DNA from: Sitta carolinensis | Lineage: Eukaryota > Chordata > Aves > Passeriformes > Sittidae | Assembly: GCA_032173965.1 (NCBI GenBank) | Contig: CM063298.1 | Span: forward strand, 8,059,501-8,123,500 | Length of the DNA stretch: 64,000 bases | Reading direction: 5' to 3' | Shown here: positions 56,501 through 59,853 of the stretch, piece after piece | Layout of the letters: each line of letters opens with the position of its first letter | Position numbering within the stretch: position 1 is the first letter of the stretch | Program-made: the position numbers and the translations under genes | The notes under the pieces: model-generated | What the model was told of the DNA's origin: nothing | What the model saw: the letters and a program-made list of their open reading frames with translations, nothing else | The model's database searches: none

Positions 56501-59387
56501 TGAGCACTGCTGACTCTGTAAATAGCAGCTCTGGATGTGGAGGAGCAGGGACAGCACTGATATCCATGTGGGCACCAGGGTTTGCTCCATCCCAGTGCCC
56601 ACCCAGCTCCTGCCTCCCTGTCCCATCCCAGCCAGTGCCAGCAGGGACCTCCAAGCCCCTGGGACTGGCAGAGACAATGGCTTCCACCCCATCACAGCCA
56701 CCTGCACTGGGCAGCAAACCCTCAGTGACACGGCAGTGGCAAAAGGGAAATGTTTTTTCCCTGGGTTTTGCACAGCCAGTCCGAGCCCTGCCCTTTCCTG
56801 GCCAGTTTTGTGGGTTGGAGCCTGGCCCTTCCTCTCTGAGTGGTCAGAGCTGTGCTGAGGTCAGGGGAGCAGAGGATGCCAGACCAGACCTGAGGCAGCA
56901 CCAAGATCTCTTGCTCTGGTTTAGCTTGGCATCTTTTCCAGTTCTGCCTCTTCCCTGTATTTTAAGATTGCTCCCTTGCCCACAGCTGCAGAGTGTTTCT
57001 TGGGCTGGAACAGTTCATGCTTTAGTTTGAAGTGACCTATTGGATGAAAACTGATTTGATTTTATAACACACTAGAAGCGAAGAAAAGGGAGACTAAAGC
57101 AGAACAGAGTGATTTCATTTTCACCATTAGGTTGAACCCAAAGTGCTCCTCTCTCTTTATCACTTTATGGCTTGTGAGTTTTCCTCAGCCCTAGGATTCT
57201 TCCCTGCTTGCTTTGGTGCACAGACATGAGTTCTGGGCTTTGGTGGGTGGGAGAGCCGTGCTCAAGGTTCTGCTGTCTCAGGGGCAGGGCAAGGCTGTCC
57301 CCACTGCTGCCTGTGCTCTGCTCTTGCCCTTCCCAGGTGGACCCTTACCTGCCTTACGAGTACACCTGTGAGGGGATGCTGGAGCGGATCCATGCCTACA
57401 TTCAGCACCAGGTTGGGAGAATCCCTGTCCTCCCTGGGGAACCATGGCCAGCCCTGGCCTCGTGGCCAACTTTCCCTCATCTCCCTGGGGAGCATCCCTG
57501 TTCTCCCATTGTGCAGCCAGTGCCCTGATTGCAGAGGGCACCAGGAGATGGGGTTTGGGGAGGTTTGTCATGGGCCAAAGGTGCTGGGGGTTGGTGGAGG
57601 ACACTTGGGGGTGCTGGGGCTGGGTCAGGGACTTTCTGCTGCAGAGAATAGGGCAGCACTGGGAGAAGAAGAGGTTCATCCTCCACAGCAGGAGATTCCA
57701 TCTATGCATGCAGGTGACCTCATCCTCACGAGCAAAGTCATCACCCCGAGTGTCCTCCTGTCCCACCAGCAGCCTCCCTTCCCCACCGTTAACATCTCAG
57801 GGCACTAACCCATTGTCTTCTCTGCCCCCAGGATTTCTGCACCACATCATCTCTTCCTCCATCTCCCAAGACCAAGAGTCCTGCTATGCAAAGCCCTCCC
57901 AGCCCGCTGGCCCTGGCCCCCAACTCCACCCACCTGGTGTGGTCCCCCAGCGCCGGGTGGGCGCCCCAGGCGTGGCCCCCGGTGGCCTCGCTGCAGGTGT
58001 GGGTGTCGGAGCCCCAGCACACGTGCACGGAGACGTGCCGACGGCACGGGCTGGTCTGTGAGCCCTCCTTCTTCAGCTTCCTCAACAAGGAGGAGGTGTT
58101 TCTCCAGTGAGTTGGGGCCTTCTCAGTGAGCTTCTGGGGGGACACCAGCCAGACGATGTTGCCTTTTCTCCCCCCATCCCCTGCACCTATTTTCCTCTTG
58201 TTGCCCCTCCCCAAATCCCAGTGAGGAGCCTTCATGCCCCGGGCAGTGCAGGCAGGGCCCAGCTTCACTCTTCAGCAGGCAACAGCGTTTCCAGGCAGGG
58301 TTCTGCCTCCTTCCAACCCCATTCCCCTCCACCTCCCGCATGCTCTCTCCCTTCCTCTCCTTTTTAATGTCTCTCTCTATAAAACTGCATTTTGAACACA
58401 CAGTGGTGAAGTTTTAATAGAGTATAAATCTGCCACCGGGCTCTGTGCTGCTCTCTGGGCAATTAAAATGCGAGCGTTGCCGGTGCTGTCACGCTGGTCA
58501 GGCAGGCGCCGCGCGTCCCGCTGACATTTTTATGTGATAAATTAGAGCTGGGGCCTGGCTTTCACTCTTCCCCCTGCACGTCCTCCTCCAGCCCTTAAAA
58601 CGAGCTGGCTCAGGGACTCAGTTGGGAAGGGTTGGTGGGAGGGCAATGCCAGCGCTGCCGCTCTGTCTGGGAGGGGTGGTAAAATCCACTCTGGGCGTTT
58701 CTGCTGCTCCTCGGGGCTTTTGCTGATGCCCACCCCAGTTTTCTGGCTAATCCCAGCTAACAGGGAGCATGTGGGCATCCACCGATCGCCTGTCCCTTCC
58801 AGAGAATGTTTCCTGCAGCAGGAGGTGTCCATGGAGAGGGGACAGAGCTGTTGGTCAGCAAGGGGCTGTAAGGGAGCCATTGAACATCATGAGCTGGAAG
58901 GGACCCACAAGGATCCATGAGTCCAACTTCTGAGATTTGGGTGGGGGGTTGTGGGTGATTCCGAGCCATCTGTGGCGTGGGGTGATCTCTGGGCTACAGG
59001 GTCAGGTTGCCAGGGTTTCCCCTTCCTGCCTGGCGTGTTGGGCTGGTGGCGGGTCGCCGAGGGGTGGCAAACACAGACCAGCAAAGCCCTGCCCCACCCT
59101 TAGCAAAGGCAGGAGGGACAGAAACCCTTTGGTGACCCCCCCCCAGCAGGCTGCTCCCCTGACCTGACCCCCTTGCCTTGTCCCCCAGGCTCAGCATCGC
59201 CTGCGACAGCACCGAGTACGAGATGAACCACCTGTACCCCGCGGTGGCCGAGAGCGTCCACGAGTGCTACCTCCAGAAGGAGCCGCTGCTCTTCAGCTGT
59301 GCCGGCTCCAACAGCAAGTACCGGCGCCTGTGCCCCTGCCGCGATTTCCGCCCGGGACAGGTGGCTCTGTGCAGGGACTGCTTGTGA
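14374..59387 (+). CDS. MGAT5B: MGAT5B, alpha-1,6-mannosylglycoprotein 6-beta-N-acetylglucosaminyltransferase B (whole gene span, 5' incomplete)
   Basis: Joined exons: 14374-14518, 28376-28488, 29517-29590, 30995-31159, 32672-32836, 33432-33601, 42441-42572, 45382-45515, 46471-46601, candidate microexon 47176-47181, 48830-48985, 49609-49755, 51219-51335, 57337-57411, 57832-58106, 59189-59387. The frame stays open for about 734 residues. Family knowledge: GT18 enzymes are Golgi type II membrane proteins that transfer GlcNAc from UDP-GlcNAc in beta-1,6 linkage to the alpha-1,6 mannose arm of N-glycans; MGAT5B also branches O-mannosyl glycans and is mainly neural. Seen in sequence: near-identity to remembered mammalian MGAT5B motifs (WTSDPCYAFFGVDGTEC, GGPLGEMVQWADIL, IDTFGTEPAYNHEEYA, EGPAPLEAIANGC, HPYAEDFIGKPHVWTVDYNN, PLLFSCAGSN, CPCRDF). 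The MGAT5B-type wording, not MGAT5-type, at these motifs decides the paralogue. Six N-glycosylation sequons are present. The signal-anchor exons are not in the window. Residue numbers in the exon entries count the split Val at 14374 as residue 1. Confidence 0.97.
14703..14863 (+). repeat. CR1 LINE 3'-end fragment (plus orientation)
   Basis: The segment from about ttgccagagttcaagaagcg through ggccacgagttggactcagt to gattccatgattt has the layout of the CR1 3' tail, ending in the degenerate ATTCTATG-type terminal repeat. 5'-truncated as usual for CR1. Confidence 0.8.
16523..17171 (-). repeat. AT-rich LTR-like element (minus orientation)
   Basis: The + strand starts tgtgggacc and, near 16556-16561, has tttatt (AATAAA on the minus strand). 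A TATA-like atatataatg motif on the minus strand lies near 16672-16682. The U3-like part is very AT-rich and carries a direct repeat of cttacttggtaaaaacat (about 16886 and 16941). The far boundary is uncertain. The family is not identified. Confidence 0.55.
20127..20460 (+). repeat. LTR, plus orientation, arm 1 of an inverted pair
   Basis: It starts tgtagtctgg and ends ctgcaaca (TG...CA). Promoter-like order: CCAAT at 20345-20349, TATAAAAG at 20372-20379, AATAAA at 20395-20400, spacing typical of a short retroviral U3-R-U5. It is immediately followed by a primer-binding-site-like sequence. Related copies lie at 1-173, 20481-20790 and 27148-27481. Confidence 0.8.
20463..20482 (+). other. Primer-binding-site-like sequence, tRNA-Trp type
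   Basis: Two bases after the LTR end, tgccgaccccgatgtgat differs at only 3 of 18 positions from the tRNA-Trp complement used as primer site by avian alpharetroviruses (from memory). The position after an LTR CA end is as expected for a PBS. Confidence 0.6.
20481..20790 (-). repeat. LTR, minus orientation, arm 2 of an inverted pair
   Basis: The reverse complement repeats arm 1: AATAAA (rc at 20517-20522), TATAAAAG (rc at 20539-20546), and ends ccaggctaca (rc of tgtagcctgg). It lacks the last U5 bases of the LTR; arm 1 ggggaaat and arm 2 atttcccc bracket a loop of only about 40 bases. No clear target-site duplication surrounds the pair. Confidence 0.8.
26822..27125 (+). repeat. Minisatellite, 50-bp unit, about 6 copies
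   Basis: The unit begins atctgacctcaagccttgg; copies start at 26831, 26881, 26931 and then at slightly shortened spacing. The first copies are nearly identical, the fourth has small deletions, and the last shows gcccgtggg in place of gcctgtagg. It ends about 20 bp before an LTR. Confidence 0.95.
27148..27481 (+). repeat. LTR, plus orientation (third copy)
   Basis: It starts tgtagtctggttttccagg, has TATAAAAG (27394-27401) and AATAAA (27417-27422), and ends near ttatttgca. More diverged than the inverted pair. No primer site or internal region follows, so a solo LTR. Confidence 0.78.
27550..27860 (-). repeat. CR1 LINE fragment (minus orientation)
   Basis: The + strand reads as reverse-complement CR1: gagaatcactgaggttgg, ...catctgggtatttttggga, ...tctgggtgggctgttccaat, ...gaagagatttttcctgat, then aacttgaggctgtctgg. 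About 310 bp of the 3' end. Confidence 0.85.
28376..28488 (+). CDS. MGAT5B: MGAT5B exon B: stem region
   Basis: The acceptor is tttctttcccag and the donor gtgggt. The first base completes Arg49; the exon then reads FQPAAGLMERIQAIAQNVSD and ends with one base of an Ala codon (residues 50-86). Heptad-like hydrophobics (I, I, V, I, V, I, L) suggest a short stem coiled coil. It carries an N-V-S sequon that matches the remembered human protein. It is separated from exon A by the largest intron in the window (13.9 kb). Confidence 0.95.
28489..29516 (+). other. MGAT5B: Intron B-C (1.0 kb)
   Basis: Donor gtgggt, acceptor ctctctgcag. A short tccca tandem (29401-29443) lies about 75 bp before exon C; nothing else. 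Confidence 0.85.
29401..29443 (+). repeat. (TCCCA)n simple repeat
   Basis: Repeats of tccca/tccat in a 43-bp run, 73 bp upstream of the exon C acceptor. Confidence 0.9.
29517..29590 (+). CDS. MGAT5B: MGAT5B exon C: stem to catalytic junction
   Basis: The acceptor is tctctctgcag and the donor gtgagt. It encodes MEGRRDQCEVPRDPKYPDC then AGKVE (residues 87-111) and ends in phase 0. The two cysteines correspond to conserved cysteines at the start of the folded luminal part of MGAT5-family enzymes. A small 74-bp exon with clean splice sites on both sides. Confidence 0.95.
29591..30994 (+). other. MGAT5B: Intron C-D (1.4 kb)
   Basis: Donor gtgagt, acceptor cccttgcag. No repeat or other gene recognised. 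Confidence 0.85.
30995..31159 (+). CDS. MGAT5B: MGAT5B exon D: start of luminal catalytic domain
   Basis: The acceptor is cccttgcag and the donor gtaagg, phase 0 at both ends, 55 codons (residues 112-166). It contains WTSDPCYAFFGVDGTECSF and YLSEVEWFCPPLPW, a cysteine-rich block nearly invariant between MGAT5 and MGAT5B. An N-R-T sequon follows. The last dozen residues (A-V-P-S-P-P-P-R-A-Q) are proline-rich and GC-rich (CpG-dense codons) and match poorly to mammals, so this part is a variable linker. Confidence 0.97.
31255..32045 (-). repeat. LTR-derived sequence, probably composite (minus orientation)
   Basis: On the minus strand AATAAA-type signals fall near 31338 and 31450. T-rich sequence lies in the upper part, and an internal tandem duplication pairs 31860-31934 with 31971-32042 (both start cccattgtttctttt/c and end near gtaaagrcraat). 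The boundaries and family are uncertain. Confidence 0.5.
32055..32490 (-). repeat. CR1 LINE fragment (minus orientation)
   Basis: Typical reverse-complement CR1 text in order: ggttggggttggaagggctc, ...gatggagcatccaccacctc, ...tcactccttgtcctgttgca, ...ctcttgtccaggctgaacat, ...ttttgtggcctcctctcacc. It ends about 180 bp before the exon E acceptor. Confidence 0.9.
32672..32836 (+). CDS. MGAT5B: MGAT5B exon E: helical segment
   Basis: The acceptor is ctcccctag; a possible alternative AG four bases on (ggcag) would break the frame. The donor is gtacgg. Phase 0, 55 codons (residues 167-221), starting AAFRRDLARLLELIGTGKES and ending QRDQKH. Arg/Lys-rich and strongly helical. It aligns with the remembered human segment around GSGKESLIFMKKR. 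This is the least conserved part of the catalytic region. Confidence 0.94.
32837..33431 (+). other. MGAT5B: Intron E-F (595 bp)
   Basis: Donor gtacgg, acceptor tctctgcag. Nothing else recognised. Confidence 0.85.
33432..33601 (+). CDS. MGAT5B: MGAT5B exon F: N-terminal Rossmann-like lobe with predicted catalytic Glu
   Basis: The acceptor is tgtctctgcag and the donor gtgggt; it ends with two bases of Ser278. It starts ILVHVGFLTEESGDVF (a beta strand and loop opening the GT-B N-lobe) and contains GGPLGEMVQWADIL. The Glu in GGPLGE (about residue 249) aligns with the MGAT5 glutamate that, from memory, was reported as the catalytic base. The segment is almost identical to mammalian MGAT5B, and the residue is intact, so an active enzyme is expected. 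Confidence 0.97.
34043..34100 (+). repeat. (TTTCCTTCC)n polypyrimidine repeat
   Basis: A 9-bp tttccttcc unit repeated about five times, then degenerate ccctccc. A pure pyrimidine strand of about 55 bases. Confidence 0.95.
34411..34500 (+). repeat. A-rich / (AAAC)n low-complexity tract
   Basis: An A15 run followed by caaaaaac/caaac/ccaac variants over 90 bp. A second poly-A (34556-34580) and a (GTT)n run (34688-34709) follow. Confidence 0.9.
36595..36662 (+). repeat. CR1 LINE 3'-end fragment (plus orientation)
   Basis: The text cccttccaacccaaaccatt followed by a decayed attctatg-type end matches the CR1 3' tail. Short. Confidence 0.5.
38030..38145 (-). repeat. CR1 LINE fragment (minus orientation)
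   Basis: Reverse-complement CR1 text: ccatggatggggcagccaca, then ttctctgggcagcctctgcc and cctcaccaccctcacagggg, then agaatttcttcc. Confidence 0.75.
40484..40570 (-). repeat. CR1 LINE 3'-end fragment (minus orientation)
   Basis: It begins agaatcatagaaaagtctga, then gagggaccttttaaaggtct, tctggtccaaacccctgcc: the reverse complement of the CR1 3' end, truncated after about 85 bp. Confidence 0.8.
41395..41790 (+). pseudogene. Possible decayed LINE reverse-transcriptase remnant
   Basis: An open stretch ends with G-L-D-K-E-I-A-V-S-Q-V-Y-L-D-F-H-K-A-L, resembling the CR1-type RT motif in which V-D-K-G-x-A-V-D-V-V-Y-L-D-F-S-K-A-F precedes the active site. The upstream part does not align convincingly, and downstream frame continuity is lost. 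Could be coincidence. Confidence 0.22.
42441..42572 (+). CDS. MGAT5B: MGAT5B exon G
   Basis: The acceptor is cttctccccag and the donor gtaagc. The first base completes Ser278; it reads HLGVPPGRGNCPLTSPLPFD then LVYTDYHGLQQMKQHMG and ends with two bases of Arg322. The segment D-L-V-Y-T-D-Y-H-G-L-Q is the MGAT5B counterpart of the I-V-E-L-I-Y-I-D-I-V-G-L region of MGAT5. It follows an 8.8-kb intron. Confidence 0.97.
42573..45381 (+). other. MGAT5B: Intron G-H (2.8 kb)
   Basis: Donor gtaagc, acceptor gtgctctgcag. More than half of the intron is the 23-bp minisatellite; the first about 1.1 kb shows nothing notable. Confidence 0.85.
43723..45257 (+). repeat. Large minisatellite, about 23-bp unit, about 67 copies
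   Basis: The unit is gtgttcagcagtgtccctgg plus aag, with variants catgg/cctgg/cctag, a one-base loss giving cctgaag, and an extra g giving caggcag. Variant patterns repeat with a period of 344 bp (15 units): a cctag variant at 43902 recurs at 44246 and a tctatgg variant at 44016 recurs at 44360. This shows a higher-order duplication. The unit lacks stops in several frames, which produces long spurious reading frames on both strands. The array ends 124 bp before exon H. Confidence 0.98.
45382..45515 (+). CDS. MGAT5B: MGAT5B exon H
   Basis: The acceptor is gtgctctgcag and the donor gtaagt. Residues 323-366, including CRVRVIDTFGTEPAYNHEEY and NWGYWNLQPSQFMTMF; one base of Pro367 ends the exon. 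It is highly conserved, with a match to human at nearly every residue. The exon lies 125 bp after a 1.5-kb minisatellite and within about 15 bp of an LTR-like insertion on its 3' side, yet both splice sites look strong. Confidence 0.97.
45516..46470 (+). other. MGAT5B: Intron H-I (955 bp)
   Basis: Donor gtaagt, acceptor gtgcccacag. The first third is an LTR-like insertion; the rest shows nothing recognisable. Confidence 0.85.
45528..45885 (-). repeat. LTR-like element (minus orientation), beside exon H donor
   Basis: The + strand text gataaagtgggtgtttattagagg gives an AATAAA on the minus strand (near 45571), and the segment continues as typical nonconserved LTR U3 sequence up to about 45885. 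The layout resembles avian LTRs from memory. The left edge (a tg near 45521 or 45528) is 5-13 bases after the donor GT. Family and right edge uncertain. Confidence 0.5.
46471..46601 (+). CDS. MGAT5B: MGAT5B exon I
   Basis: The acceptor is ttgtgcccacag and the donor gtgggt. Two bases complete Pro367; it reads HTPDNSFMGFVSEELNQTER then QLIKANKVSSMAVVYGKEAS and IWK, phase 0 at the end (residues 368-410). It has an N-Q-T sequon. H-T-P-D-N-S-F-(M/L)-G-F-V is a signature shared with MGAT5. Confidence 0.97.
46602..48829 (+). other. MGAT5B: Intron I-J, split by the candidate microexon
   Basis: Donor gtgggt at 46602, acceptor cctccccag before 48830. If the microexon at 47176 is used, this becomes introns of 574 and 1648 bp. 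AT-rich near 46840-46900 (taattaattata). No repeat family recognised. Confidence 0.85.
47176..47181 (+). CDS. MGAT5B: Candidate 6-nt microexon of MGAT5B (Leu-Gln)
   Basis: Exon I ends in phase 0 after S-I-W-K and exon J begins in phase 0 with G-K-E-K-F. The remembered mammalian MGAT5B sequence has two further residues, L-Q, at this junction. No suitable acceptor just before exon J can supply them. Within the intervening intron the sequence ttgcag (Leu-Gln) is preceded by gctgctccag, with a T-rich tract about 20-35 bp upstream, and followed by the donor gtactg. Inclusion or skipping both keep the frame. The call rests on motif position and a remembered homologue. Confidence 0.62.
48830..48985 (+). 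CDS. MGAT5B: MGAT5B exon J
   Basis: The acceptor is cttcctccccag and the donor gtgggt. Phase 0, 52 codons (residues 413-464 if the microexon is counted): GKEKFLAILNKYMEIHGTVY then YETQRPPEVPAFVKNHGLLP and QHEFQQLLRKAK. The block V-P-A-F-V-K-N-H-G-L-L is part of the C-terminal nucleotide-sugar-binding lobe and is shared with MGAT5 (P-S-Y-V-K-N-H-G-I-L). Confidence 0.98.
48986..49608 (+). other. MGAT5B: Intron J-K (623 bp)
   Basis: Donor gtgggt, acceptor ctgccttgcag. A gggataatta motif is duplicated near 49058-49095; nothing else. Confidence 0.85.
49609..49755 (+). CDS. MGAT5B: MGAT5B exon K: donor-sugar binding core
   Basis: The acceptor is ttctgccttgcag. The donor is non-canonical: gag followed by gcaagt (a GC donor). 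Phase 0, 49 codons (residues 465-513). It contains LFIGFGFPYEGPAPLEAIAN then GCVFLQARFNPPHSSLNHEF and FRGKPTSRE. The E-G-P-x-P-L-E-A-I-A-N-G motif is the typical GT-B C-lobe UDP-sugar contact, with both glutamates (about 474 and 480) intact. Ending at GAG is forced by exon L, which supplies V-S-S-Q-H-P-Y-A in phase 0. Confidence 0.97.
49756..49761 (+). promoter_or_regulatory. MGAT5B: GC splice donor (intron K-L)
   Basis: Exon K ends GAG and the intron starts gcaagt, otherwise a perfect donor consensus. The reading frame at E|V between exons K and L requires this junction, and no GT in the next few bases would preserve R-E-V-S-S-Q-H-P. GC-AG introns make up roughly one percent of vertebrate introns and often take part in regulated splicing. 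Confidence 0.85.
49756..51218 (+). other. MGAT5B: Intron K-L (1.46 kb), GC-AG type
   Basis: Donor gcaagt, acceptor gtgtttcag. No repeat or gene recognised within. Confidence 0.85.
51219..51335 (+). CDS. MGAT5B: MGAT5B exon L
   Basis: The acceptor is ctgtgtttcag and the donor gtatgg. Phase 0, 39 codons (residues 514-552): VSSQHPYAEDFIGKPHVWTV then DYNNSEEFEAAIKTIMRTQ. Conserved in both MGAT5 and MGAT5B. An N-N-S sequon lies in D-Y-N-N-S. Confidence 0.98.
51336..57336 (+). other. MGAT5B: Intron L-M (6.0 kb)
   Basis: Donor gtatgg, acceptor cccttcccag. It contains a tiny tggctgctcc tandem at 56301-56330. No transposon, RNA gene or cassette exon recognised; AT-richer between about 53.0 and 53.8 kb and at 54.6-54.9 kb. 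Confidence 0.85.
56301..56330 (+). repeat. Short tandem repeat, 10-bp tggctgctcc, 3 copies
   Basis: Three perfect consecutive copies. Confidence 0.9.
57337..57411 (+). CDS. MGAT5B: MGAT5B exon M
   Basis: The acceptor is cccttcccag and the donor gttggg (a weak match to consensus). Phase 0, 25 codons: VDPYLPYEYTCEGMLERIHA then YIQHQ (residues 553-577). It matches the remembered human exon at every position. It is preceded by a 6.0-kb intron. Confidence 0.97.
57412..57831 (+). other. MGAT5B: Intron M-N (420 bp)
   Basis: Donor gttggg, acceptor tctgcccccag. G-rich in the middle; nothing else. Confidence 0.85.
57832..58106 (+). CDS. MGAT5B: MGAT5B exon N: proline-rich linker and C-terminal cysteine domain
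   Basis: The acceptor is tctgcccccag and the donor gtgagt; it ends with two bases of Gln669. Residues 578-668. It opens DFC, then a Pro/Ser-rich stretch (T-S-S-L-P-P-S-P-K and so on) that is poorly conserved and somewhat longer than in human as remembered. Next come the sequon APNSTHL and the conserved tail C-x-x-x-C, H-G-L-V-C-E-P-S-F-F and F-L-N. The frame is fixed by both neighbouring exons. The linker looks like a fast-evolving spacer between the GT-B fold and a disulphide-rich C-terminal module. Confidence 0.95.
58107..59188 (+). other. MGAT5B: Intron N-O (1.1 kb)
   Basis: Donor gtgagt, acceptor cttgtcccccag. Contains a short CR1 fragment. Confidence 0.85.
58876..58938 (-). repeat. CR1 LINE 3'-end fragment (minus orientation)
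   Basis: The text gagctggaagggacccacaa then ggatccatgagtccaacttc is the reverse complement of the CR1 3' region; about 60 bp. Confidence 0.65.
59189..59387 (+). CDS. MGAT5B: MGAT5B terminal coding exon O
   Basis: The acceptor is ccttgtcccccag. The first base completes Gln669; it then reads LSIACDSTEYEMNHLYPAVA and ESVHECYLQKEPLLFSCAGS, ending CPCRDFRPGQVALCRDCL and TGA at 59385-59387. The last about 35 residues, with six cysteines, are nearly invariant across MGAT5-family proteins. This fixes the C-terminus. Codons are GC-rich compared with the surrounding introns. Confidence 0.98.
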
Positions 59388-59810
59388 CAGGCTGTGCCAC
59401 TGCCGCGGGACACGGAGCGTGGCTTCTCCGCAGAGCCCTGCAGCAGCGCCGAGCTGCGACAGTCCCTGCCGGGGGTGAGCCGGGGCTGGCGGACTCCGGG
59501 GGTGTTTCGTCCACCAGCCAGCTGTGAATGAGCACGTGCTGAAGTTCGGAGTCATTCTCTTCCCGAGGAGCATCGTCCGACCGCACCCGAACCCACCTGG
59601 ACCTGGTGGCACTGGGATGGGGTGGTGGGGAGAGAGGGGCTGGGGACATCCTTCCCCTCCTCTGGCAATGGGAGAAGCCACCAGCAGAACTGTAGTTTCA
59701 GGGTTTTCATCTTCTTCAAGCATCCTAAGTTGTTTTATTTATTGATTTTTTTTTTTTTTAACCCTCCCCCTGACAAGTGGTAAATTAAAGGGGAATCCAC
59801 ACCCAGCCCT
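59388..59810 (+). other. MGAT5B: MGAT5B 3' UTR, proximal end estimate
   Basis: Sequence after the TGA has no continuing conserved frame. An ATTAAA hexamer at 59784-59789, after a T14 run (59746-59759), is followed about 20-60 bases later by a GT/G-rich stretch, giving a plausible short 3' UTR of about 400 nt. A distal AATAAA at 61115-61120 would give about 1.75 kb. Without transcript data the end is not settled. Confidence 0.5.
59784..59789 (+). terminator. Candidate proximal poly(A) signal ATTAAA
   Basis: ATTAAA, the common variant hexamer, lies 397 nt after the MGAT5B stop, with T/G-rich sequence downstream. This is inference from the motif alone. Confidence 0.4.
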
Positions 59811-59840
59811 TCTGTGGGAGTTCTTGGGCAGAGCTGCACT

Positions 59841-59853
59841 GGGGGGGGGGGGG
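59841..59853 (+). repeat. G13 homopolymer
   Basis: Thirteen consecutive G within a G-rich stretch about 50 bp after the candidate ATTAAA signal. Confidence 0.95.
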
